Source: Lachnospiraceae bacterium UBA4381 (GTDB taxonomy: Bacteria > Bacillota > Clostridia > Lachnospirales > Lachnospiraceae). Taken from it: 20,152 nt of DNA. How positions within the stretch are numbered: position 1 is the stretch's first letter; each line of letters opens with the position of its first letter. Of this stretch, positions 14,751 to 20,152 are shown piece by piece. The notes beneath the pieces were generated by a model. It worked only from the letters and a program-made list of their open reading frames with translations. It ran no database searches and was not told the DNA's origin. The stretch lies in assembly GCA_002391105.1 (NCBI GenBank), contig DGRT01000169.1, positions 1 to 20,152 on the forward strand, given 5' to 3'. The position numbers and the translations under genes are program-made.

Positions 14751-14788
14751 CTGCTTTAATCCATTTTCATATAACAGCCAAGGACAGG

Positions 14789-15415
14789 CTACTTACCATC
14801 CGGAAAGCTTGTAAAATATTCTCTTTCAACCTCCGGCAGCCCGTATCTATCCTTTGCATCTTTAATTGCTTTAATCATAAAGCTCATATTCCTTGCCAGA
14901 TTCCTCATGGTCTGCAGTCCCTCAAGATCTTTCTTGACATCCTCTGCTGAAAAACCATGTACCTGATTCCAGTAGGTTGACGAAGCCACCGGCATCCCGC
15001 TTATAGTAAAATACTTATTAAGCACATCAAAGCTTGCTGTATTTCCACCTCTTCTGCAGCTTACCACTGCCGCACCTACCTTCATGTGCTTTGAAAAATG
15101 CGTACTATAAAATAATCTGTCCATAAAGGATAAAATATTCCCGTTAGGCGAGCCATAATATACAGGACTCCCCACCACAAGACCATCTGCTTCCTCAAAC
15201 AGAGGAGCAGTTTCATTTACAAGATCATCAAAAACACATTTACCGTTTTCGCTGCATTTGTTACATGAGATACAGCCTCTTATACCTTTAACTCCTACCT
15301 GTATAAGCTCAGTATCAAAGCCCTCTTTCTTAAACACCTTTATCATTTCATCAAGAGCAGTCGCTGTGCACCCATGCAGGTGAGGGCTGCCATTTAATAA
15401 AAGAATCTTACTCAT
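14789..15415 (-). CDS. Iron-sulfur flavoprotein / NADPH-dependent FMN reductase family protein
   Basis: This is a 208-residue flavodoxin-fold oxidoreductase. It starts with KILLLNGSPHLHGCTA, the FMN phosphate-binding loop of the NADPH-dependent FMN reductase family. A compact cysteine motif, GCISCNKCSENGKC (Cys48, 51, 54 and 60), is the 4Fe-4S site typical of archaeal and clostridial Isf proteins. GSPVYYGSPNGNILSFMDRL and SCRRGGNTA follow, matching FMN contacts in the family. The protein probably moves electrons or reduces small molecules in the cytosol; the partner is unknown. GGAG lies six bases before ATG 15415. The gene is single and ends in a strong terminator. Confidence 0.9.
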   Translation of the reverse strand: MSKILLLNGSPHLHGCTATALDEMIKVFKKEGFDTELIQVGVKGIRGCISCNKCSENGKCVFDDLVNETAPLFEEADGLVVGSPVYYGSPNGNILSFMDRLFYSTHFSKHMKVGAAVVSCRRGGNTASFDVLNKYFTISGMPVASSTYWNQVHGFSAEDVKKDLEGLQTMRNLARNMSFMIKAIKDAKDRYGLPEVEREYFTSFPDGK

Positions 15416-15491
15416 TCCTGTCTCCTTTCACACTTATTTTTCACTTCTTGATTCATTATGATTTTCTTTATATATATGCAGCTATTCCTTC

Positions 15492-15573
15492 GATTAATAC
15501 TTAATGCATCTCGCTTCGCTCGATGTATTACCCCTGCTTCGCAGGGACAAAATATTCGCATCCGGTATTAATC
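15492..15573. repeat. REP-like palindromic intergenic element
   Basis: The outer inverted arms are GATTAATAC-TTA-ATGC (15492-15507) and GCAT-CCG-GTATTAATC (15558-15573). Inside are two further hairpins: TAATGCATC/GATGTATTA (15502-15530) and CCCTGC-TTC-GCAGGG (15532-15546). There is no T-run on either side, so it is not a standard terminator. Nested palindromes in an intergenic gap resemble REP/REPIN or MITE-like elements. Stretches without genes on both sides (15416-15491 and 15574-15632) show nothing else. Confidence 0.55.
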
Positions 15574-15632
15574 TTCGGTAACTTCCCGCAGCCATTCGTT
15601 TATTACTGTAAATATCATATATCTAATACATT

Positions 15633-16235
15633 TTACTCCATTAGACTTTTTACTTTATCTATAATGGTTATATCTGCCGGAAGCCAGTCCACTGAATCTA
15701 TATTTTCCTTTGTCAGCCATTTTGCAGCCTCATGCTCTTTTAGAATCAGATTTCCTTCTACTATACTGCACAGGAAACAATCCATGGATAAGTGAAAATC
15801 CGGATAGTCGTATTCTATCGTATCGATATACCTTTCTACTTTTATTAATGTATCAAGCTCTTCCCTTATCTCTCTGACTATTGCAGCCTCCGGACTCTCT
15901 CCTTCTTCTATCTTGCCGCCCGGAAACTCCCAGCCATCCTTCAGATCACCATAGCCCCGCTGCGTGGCAAAAATCATCTTTGCAGCTTTGGCACTTTCTT
16001 CAAAACACTTTTCAGACATAATGACAGCACCCACAACACGAACAGCCTTGAGAAAGCTTCCATCCTCCCGAATCCAGACATACTTTCCTTCTTTTATCTC
16101 TTGCTCGCTGATCCACTGCTCCGACACCTCCAGCTTATCACCATCTTCAAAAACGAGCAAAGCATGAGGTCCGTCTGTATGTTCTTCACAACCAAAGTCT
16201 GCTTCTCTTATATCTATTATCCTGTGTAAATTCAT
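15633..16235 (-). CDS. Nudix hydrolase, MutT-like, with N-terminal extension
   Basis: The C-terminal 135 residues form a Nudix domain. WEFPGGKIEEGESPEAAIVREIREELD places the Nudix box at 107-129, matching GX5EX7REUXEE with Asp128 in place of the usual Gly. The WEFPGGKIE start and the overall size are typical of MutT-type enzymes that hydrolyse oxidised or modified nucleoside triphosphates. The first 65 residues form a separate domain (EHTDGPHALLVFEDGDKLEVSEQWISEQEIKEGKYVWI) that I have no function for; its two-strand, acidic character looks like a small beta domain. GGGAG lies six bases before ATG 16235. No partner gene is adjacent; the MFS remnant upstream points the same way but looks unrelated. 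Confidence 0.88.
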   Translation of the reverse strand: MNLHRIIDIREADFGCEEHTDGPHALLVFEDGDKLEVSEQWISEQEIKEGKYVWIREDGSFLKAVRVVGAVIMSEKCFEESAKAAKMIFATQRGYGDLKDGWEFPGGKIEEGESPEAAIVREIREELDTLIKVERYIDTIEYDYPDFHLSMDCFLCSIVEGNLILKEHEAAKWLTKENIDSVDWLPADITIIDKVKSLME

Positions 16236-16310
16236 TTCTATCTCCCTAAGTCTATATTTCTGATGATAATGTCTCTTCCGATATATCTTAATAAATGCAA
16301 AACAAAATAC

Positions 16311-16856
16311 TTAATTATCTGACCTTTTTATCTTTAATACTAAAGTACATACGACTAAAAGTATCGGAAAGCAAATGCATCCCAGGATTCCACTCCTGAT
16401 ATTTTCTCCAAACCTCTGAGAAAGGCTTCCAACTAGTGAAGGACCTGCCGCACCTCCCATATCTCCGGCCAAAGCCAGAAAAGCAAATCACAGCACTTCA
16501 ATCAGTCCGCTTCCTATGGCATAAATTATAACACATAATATTATTCCCGCATAAGAATCGGGACATATATCCGGTACAAAAGCTAACAGGATAAGCCCAA
16601 GTCCTGACGCAATATGAGCTACGATGATGCATTTTCTGTATCCTATTTTATCAACAAACTTTGCACATAAAAAATCAACAATAAGCTGTGTCAAAAAGAA
16701 CGTAAATGAAATAAAAGCAAGCTTAGTATATGATATACCGTACGTCCTATAGAATGTCAAAAAAAGCAGCGGAACAAAGTTAGCTGTTATAGCCTGAGTA
16801 ACAAACCCAAGGTAACAGGCTGCCTTTGTTCTATTATAATTTTCAGATTCAATCAT
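16311..16856 (-). pseudogene. MFS transporter gene with large internal deletion
   Basis: The first 122 codons encode the N-terminal helices of an MFS permease (from MIESENYNRTKAACYLGF to YAIGSGLIEVL). They end at a TGA (16490-16488). Directly after it, in the same frame, comes the C-terminal end of the same kind of protein: FAFLALAGDMGGAAGPSLVG, then GENIRSGILGC, to the stop at 16311. Intact relatives have about 200 residues between these parts (the region that begins VSPIVEACP). So the middle of the gene is missing and the junction carries a stop codon. ATG at 16856 with AGGGG five bases upstream is the likely original start. No functional transporter is expected. Confidence 0.82.
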
Positions 16857-16935
16857 ATTTTCCCCTATTTGCTTAAAATATTCAGCCACTTTTTTCTTCT
16901 GCCCACTGATTCACCGCTCCTACGTCCCTGTTTTA

Positions 16936-18024
16936 TCACCATATAGAAAAGAAATATCCGGCGAGTGGTGAAAGCACGATCATTATCACCGAAAAAGTAA
17001 ATAACGAAATCGATATAAGTGTCGCCCTCTGTTCTGACGGGAACATACTGTTAAGCTTTGCATTAGTCCTTATCTCAATCGCATCGTCCGCCATAGCCGA
17101 GATAAAGCCTCCCAAAACCATAAGTGCCGCTATGCCTGTATGTTCAATAAGCACACCTGCCAGCACACCCGTTGTACAAACAATAAATACATTTACATAC
17201 TTCGCCTTCTTTGCTTTAAGTATCAGCTTTGCTCCGGCTATTCCTCCGAGCTGCATTATGAAAAGTGCCGGTCCAAGCATCCAGTCAGATAGTCCTGCAT
17301 CCCTTAACTTGCTCTGTAAAAAGAACAGTAACAGAATATCTATCGCTCCTACAAGTGAATTGAGAAACATCAGTCCTGCTGCTTTGGAATTATAATATAG
17401 AAACTTTATCGATTCCGCAAAAAATGAAATCGTCTCTTTAAATAGTGATGTGTGCGTTCTCTCCTCTTTACCCTTTATCTCAAACAAGGTAAGTGTAAAG
17501 CAAAGTGTAATACCTCCCATTACAGCACTTATCAGGTAAGATCTTCTATACCCAATATAAAGTGCAAGACCGGCTGCAAGAGTTGAGATTCCACTTGCTA
17601 TTCTGTAAATAATTGATTGATTGGATACATATTTCTCATATTCCTTATGTTTGCCCTCCCTCTTCATGGAATCATAGGCAAGAGCCTCCCCTGATCCGGA
17701 TGCAAAGTTATAGCTCATCGCATGAAATGGCATGGACAGAAGAACCATCCAGTAATCCTGCGACAGAAGCATTATAATATCCCCTGTTATCGCCATCAGA
17801 TTTCCCAGAACCAGCATCTTCTTTCTTCCATACATATCCGCCAGCATTCCCGAAGGAATCTCACATATGAGACTTGTAATATGAAATACTGTTTCTGCAA
17901 AGCCAATCTGCACCAGCGAAAAGCCTCTGGCCGCAAGTATTACAACCCACGCTCCGGTAAGAGACAGATTTCCAAGTACACCTGTTATATATAATGTCCT
18001 GATTTGTTTCTTTAGATTAAACAT
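16936..18024 (-). CDS. MFS efflux-type transporter, possibly C-terminally short
   Basis: The protein is a 362-residue major facilitator permease. Motif A between helices 2 and 3 is visible as GMLADMYGRKK (about 59-69), and a second conserved loop is SGEALAYDSMKREGK. I count 11 clear hydrophobic helices, and the protein ends right after VLSPLAGYFFSIW with two consecutive stop codons. Most relatives have 12 helices and about 380-410 residues, so a final helix may have been lost. Substrate unknown; adjacency to a MarR remnant suggests drug or toxic-compound export. GGGAG lies eight bases before ATG 18024. The broken MFS gene follows 79 bp downstream on the same strand. Confidence 0.82.
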   Translation of the reverse strand: MFNLKKQIRTLYITGVLGNLSLTGAWVVILAARGFSLVQIGFAETVFHITSLICEIPSGMLADMYGRKKMLVLGNLMAITGDIIMLLSQDYWMVLLSMPFHAMSYNFASGSGEALAYDSMKREGKHKEYEKYVSNQSIIYRIASGISTLAAGLALYIGYRRSYLISAVMGGITLCFTLTLFEIKGKEERTHTSLFKETISFFAESIKFLYYNSKAAGLMFLNSLVGAIDILLLFFLQSKLRDAGLSDWMLGPALFIMQLGGIAGAKLILKAKKAKYVNVFIVCTTGVLAGVLIEHTGIAALMVLGGFISAMADDAIEIRTNAKLNSMFPSEQRATLISISLFTFSVIMIVLSPLAGYFFSIW

Positions 18025-18151
18025 TAAAAAATCTCCCTTCCTGTTTCTTCCAGTGCCTCTTCAGACACCCTCAACAACTCATGGGAGATAATGTTTCCTA
18101 TTTCAGATTAATAAGATATAGATTGTACTTAAATCCTGAAAATGGGCGCAC

Positions 18152-18193
18152 TATCCCCTGGGGGATAATATGTATAACCTTTTTTCAGTTGAA
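18152..18193 (-). promoter_or_regulatory. MFS promoter with perfect palindromic operator
   Basis: On the minus strand a weak -35, TTCAAC (18193-18188), stands 17 bases from TATTAT (18170-18165). The palindrome TATCCCC-TG-GGGGATA (18152-18167) overlaps the -10 and the predicted start. This is where a MarR-type repressor would block transcription. Binding by the truncated divergent MarR is inference. Confidence 0.5.
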
Positions 18194-18216
18194 CATTAAC
18201 ATCTGTCCAGTACAAT
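18189..18216 (+). promoter_or_regulatory. Divergent promoter of the MarR remnant
   Basis: TTGAAC (18189-18194), 16 bases, then TACAAT (18211-18216). Its -35 overlaps the -35 of the opposite MFS promoter, as in typical divergently controlled regulator/efflux pairs. Confidence 0.45.
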
Positions 18217-18261
18217 TCCGTATCCTCTTTCTGTTTTTATTCTACTAAATACTAATAGATA

Positions 18262-18303
18262 ACCCTATTTAAGTCAAGGGTATATTTATTATTGATATCC
18301 CTT
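18262..18303. promoter_or_regulatory. Operator-like inverted repeats ahead of the MarR remnant
   Basis: ACCCT-N10-AGGGT spans 18262-18281. A second AAGGG/CCCTT pair spans 18276-18303, just before the AGGAGG ribosome binding site. The CCC/GGG half-sites resemble those of the palindrome at 18152-18167. Arms are only five bases, so this is tentative. Confidence 0.35.
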
Positions 18304-18320
18304 ACCCAGGAGGACTACTA

Positions 18321-18464
18321 ATGGATCAATATAATACACCTATATTTACTTCTCTCGTTGAAATATCCCGACTTGCCAACACTCTGCAGAGCGTTATGGA
18401 CATGAGAATGGATGATATCACATCAAGACAGTGGCTTCCACTTATGATAAAGCTTATAAAATAA
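18321..18464 (+). pseudogene. MarR-family regulator truncated after 47 codons
   Basis: The reading frame has a perfect AGGAGG seven bases before ATG 18321. It encodes MDQYNTPIFTSLVEISRLAN and continues to MDDITSRQWLPLMIKLIK before TAA. This matches the N-terminal dimerisation helices of MarR proteins that also contain an ITSKQW-type segment. The intact homologue at 19012 has a comparable EITCKQFFLMICL. The wing helix-turn-helix and C-terminal helices are absent, and the next 20 bp lead into the TfoX-N gene end. It is therefore a 3'-deleted remnant, unlikely to bind DNA. A functional microprotein is a less likely alternative. Confidence 0.75.
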
Positions 18465-18487
18465 ATTCCGGTTTTCCTTACTAGAGC

Positions 18488-18802
18488 TCACTTCTTTTTC
18501 TTCGGCACAGGTAGTTCTTCATACATAGCTTCTAACAGATTGCGAAGAAACTCTTTATTCTCAACATTATCGACAAGGATCATCTCCTTCGCTCCCTCGT
18601 ATGGAAGTTCCAGACCGGCTTCCGGCATCATTTTCACAGCAGACTTTACAGGCTTCACAAGAAAACGGTCATCATAAATTCCACCGACAACTTTTCCACG
18701 ATAATAGATGATGTATTCTCCCATCATCGCCCTGTAAGTTATATCATCCAACTCTGAAAGCTGTTCTGAAATGAAATCCAAATACTCTTTACTCGATGCC
18801 AT
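18488..18802 (-). CDS. TfoX N-terminal domain protein
   Basis: This 104-residue protein consists of a TfoX-N domain alone. Typical features are YRAMMGEYIIYYRGKVVGGIYDDRFLVKPV, ending in a lysine tail (VPKKKK). In gamma-proteobacteria TfoX/Sxy is a competence regulator with N and C domains. Stand-alone TfoX-N proteins are common in Firmicutes and have no firm function. GGGGGAG lies seven bases before ATG 18802. It is flanked by the MarR remnant (convergent) and by a divergent MarR operon. Confidence 0.88.
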   Translation of the reverse strand: MASSKEYLDFISEQLSELDDITYRAMMGEYIIYYRGKVVGGIYDDRFLVKPVKSAVKMMPEAGLELPYEGAKEMILVDNVENKEFLRNLLEAMYEELPVPKKKK

Positions 18803-18873
18803 TTTTACACTCCCCCTTGATTTATTATGCTGTTTATTTTCTGAACCAAAGAATCTCTCCCTCAGACAAAGTA

Positions 18874-18912
18874 ATTATAACATCCTCTGAAAGTACAGTT
18901 GTTGAAACTGTA
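18874..18912 (-). promoter_or_regulatory. Promoter of the TfoX-N gene with inverted repeat at -35
   Basis: The minus strand has the extended -10 TGTTATAAT (18882-18874) and no good -35 box. At that position is the inverted repeat TACAGTT-GTTGA-AACTGTA (18894-18912), a 7-bp perfect palindrome with a 5-base centre. It could be an operator or activator site. Confidence 0.45.
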
Positions 18913-18946
18913 TCAGACTATACATTATTTCTCCGCAGTCCGTGAC

Positions 18947-18994
18947 TTGACAAAAATTATGTAATATATTATATTGTTATGTAATATGTTACAT
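18947..18994 (+). promoter_or_regulatory. Promoter and twin operators of the MarR-flavodoxin operon
   Basis: A consensus TTGACA (18947-18952), 17 bases, then TATATT (18970-18975). Two related palindromes overlie it: ATGTAATATATTATAT (18959-18974) across the spacer and -10, and ATGTAATATGTTACAT (18979-18994) across the start point. The second is perfect (ATGTAA/TTACAT). They are 20 bp apart. This is a classic autorepression layout for MarR proteins. Confidence 0.75.
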
Positions 18995-19011
18995 ATTTCA
19001 AGGAGACTCTT

Positions 19012-19461
19012 ATGGAACCTCGTGAGATGATCAATTCAATGGACAAAAGATTCGCCCTTTTCGGGTACTTCTTCGCGATGAGCAACCGCCTTCAGACTGT
19101 GGGCGACCGCTTCTATGAAGAGATTACCTGTAAGCAGTTTTTCCTCATGATCTGCCTGCGCCTTTTCGAAAACGGAGCACCAACAATAAACGAACTGTCG
19201 GAGATCATGGGATGCTCGCATCAAAATGTGAAGAGTATCGCCGGAAAGCTCGAAGAGAAAGGCTATCTGGAGATCAGGCCCGACAGCGATGACGCGCGAA
19301 AACTGCGTATCCGTCTTACAAATAAGGCAGACAGCCTGGCCAAAAAATATCAGAAAAAAGAATTGGATTTCATTGACATGCTTTTCACCGGGATTTCCGA
19401 CAAGCAAATCGAGACAACATTCAAGACCCTTGAGAAAATGGAGGAGAACATCAATGAATAA
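19012..19461 (+). CDS. MarR-family transcriptional regulator
   Basis: This is a 149-residue regulator, the usual MarR length. N-terminal helices (FALFGYFFAMSNRLQTVGDRF) lead into EITCKQFFLMICL and a winged helix-turn-helix at about 58-105, with TINELSEIMGCSHQNVKSIAGKLEEKGYLEI and the wing DSDDARKLRIRLT. C-terminal helices complete the dimer interface. AAGGAG lies nine bases before ATG 19012. Its stop codon overlaps the flavodoxin start, so regulator and oxidoreductase are translationally coupled. The operator palindromes on its own promoter indicate autorepression, probably relieved by an oxidant or aromatic compound (inference). Base composition is more GC-rich at third positions than in genes to the left, which may indicate transfer. 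Confidence 0.93.
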   Translation: MEPREMINSMDKRFALFGYFFAMSNRLQTVGDRFYEEITCKQFFLMICLRLFENGAPTINELSEIMGCSHQNVKSIAGKLEEKGYLEIRPDSDDARKLRIRLTNKADSLAKKYQKKELDFIDMLFTGISDKQIETTFKTLEKMEENINE

Positions 19462-19981
19462 GATCGTCGTAATATACCGTTCCGTTTATGGCTACACAAA
19501 AACATATGCGGAAATGATAGCCGAAGAACTCACCTGCGACCTTCGCGAATACTCTGAAATAAGCCCCAACGACCTGCTGTCGTACGACACGATAATTTAC
19601 GGCGGCGGCCTTTACGCAATCGGGATAAACGGCATCAACCTGATCAAGAAGAACTACGATAAACTCAAAGACAAGCATCTCTTCGTGTGGGCGACAGGCT
19701 CCAACCCAGGAGATCCTGAAGATCTTGAAGCTGTCTGGAGTCACAATTTCACTGACGAGATGCGGAAGAACATCCCCATGTTCTATCTGCGCGGAGGGTT
19801 TGATTACAATAAGCTCAACGGCAAGCACAAGATAATGATGTCCCTGCTGAAGATGAAACTTAAATCAATGAAGAACCGCACTAAGAATGAGGACGACCTT
19901 CTGAAAGCTTACGATGCTGCCGAATATCACTGTAACAAGGATAATATCCGCCAATTGACCGACGCTGTAATGGGGCTGTGA
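19454..19981 (+). CDS. Flavodoxin-domain protein (HemG-like)
   Basis: This 175-residue FMN-binding protein begins MNKIVVIYRSVYGYTKTYAE. The phosphate-binding loop is SVYGYT (residues 10-15), followed by YDTIIYGGGLYAIGINGINLIKKN and a third strand LFVWATGS. Size and order fit the flavodoxin_5 group that includes protoporphyrinogen oxidase HemG and many uncharacterised clostridial flavodoxins. With no haem genes nearby, a detoxification or electron-transfer role under MarR control is more likely. The start ATG at 19454 overlaps the MarR stop by 8 bp. An upstream in-frame extension to 19289 exists but would run through the MarR gene in another frame. Confidence 0.88.
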   Translation: MNKIVVIYRSVYGYTKTYAEMIAEELTCDLREYSEISPNDLLSYDTIIYGGGLYAIGINGINLIKKNYDKLKDKHLFVWATGSNPGDPEDLEAVWSHNFTDEMRKNIPMFYLRGGFDYNKLNGKHKIMMSLLKMKLKSMKNRTKNEDDLLKAYDAAEYHCNKDNIRQLTDAVMGL

Positions 19982-20048
19982 TTTATCTATGCAGATATAC
20001 TGTTAATATTATGATCTATCGCTCATCCCGACAAACTGTGGAACTTAT

Positions 20049-20152
20049 CTATTTATCAACCAAACCATTCCTTTTAAACATTACAAGGTAAATATATGCA
20101 ACGGTTGCTCCTGTGACTCCAAATACTGCATCCCATATGTCCGGTGTGTTAA
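20049..20152 (-). CDS. 3' end of an unidentified membrane protein
   Basis: The last 34 codons of a minus-strand gene enter from the right edge. They read NTPDIWDAVFGVTGATVAYI and continue to a basic tail ending at TAG (20049-20051). One hydrophobic helix followed by a Lys/Arg-rich end suits a membrane protein. The pattern of a D-x-x-D/N segment followed by a glycine-rich helix is reminiscent of the VanZ-like family, but this is a weak resemblance. The 67-bp gap to the flavodoxin gene holds no clear terminator. Confidence 0.5.
   Translation of the reverse strand, partial: NTPDIWDAVFGVTGATVAYIYLVMFKRNGLVDK

Noticed and set aside
15502..15546. Intrinsic terminator of the Nudix gene
   Set aside because: The hairpins are good but no T-run follows on the minus strand, and they begin about 90 bp after the stop codon.

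Overview
The window reads as a chromosomal segment of an AT-rich Gram-positive anaerobe, most likely a Lachnospiraceae-type Clostridium relative. The support is GGAGG-type ribosome binding sites almost everywhere, YesM/YesN-type two-component genes beside sugar-binding lipoproteins, FeoB, an Fe-S flavodoxin reductase, an RtcB cluster and a LytTR/DUF3021 pair. I see no rRNA, tRNA, phage, IS element or CRISPR array. Species-level naming would be a guess.

Layout. 1-5204 (minus strand): a sugar-sensing module. It holds a YesN-like AraC response regulator, a YesM-like histidine kinase and a YtfQ-like binding lipoprotein, followed by a terminator and the 5' end of a second sugar-binding lipoprotein whose transporter operon lies outside the window. 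The layout matches the XylFII-LytS-YesN type of three-component sugar sensor. The promoter regions of the regulator and of the transporter share an exact 17-base motif, and related motif copies sit at the same distance from both candidate -10 boxes.

5158-8719: a FeoA-FeoB fusion with a His/Gln/Lys-rich pentapeptide-repeat linker, transcribed away from a PnuC-type nicotinamide riboside transporter. The 290-bp divergent region holds two extended -10 promoters, a 23-bp direct repeat across the feoAB start site, and a structured pnuC leader ending in a hairpin plus T6 next to the ribosome binding site. 8787-10148: an NSS-family sodium-dependent amino-acid transporter.

10296-13302 (minus): an RNA-related group: a small Cys-rich protein, the RNA ligase RtcB, a TtcA-like tRNA thiolase and a four-helix membrane protein. 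Just upstream, 13325-13649 is a compact stand-alone unit (strong promoter, two leader hairpins, excellent ribosome binding site, 26-codon ORF, strong terminator) that I cannot assign.

13737-14723: a LytTR regulator plus DUF3021 membrane protein, with two 16-bp direct repeats spaced 21 bp immediately upstream of the -35 box. 14720-16235: an iron-sulfur flavoprotein reductase and a Nudix hydrolase, separated by a REP-like palindromic element. 16311-18464: a decaying MarR/MFS efflux locus, with one MFS gene carrying a large internal deletion, one short MFS gene and a MarR gene cut to 47 codons, while palindromic operator-like sites remain. 18488-19981: a TfoX-N protein, then an apparently intact MarR-flavodoxin operon with two operator palindromes on its promoter. 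The window ends in the 3' end of an unidentified membrane protein.
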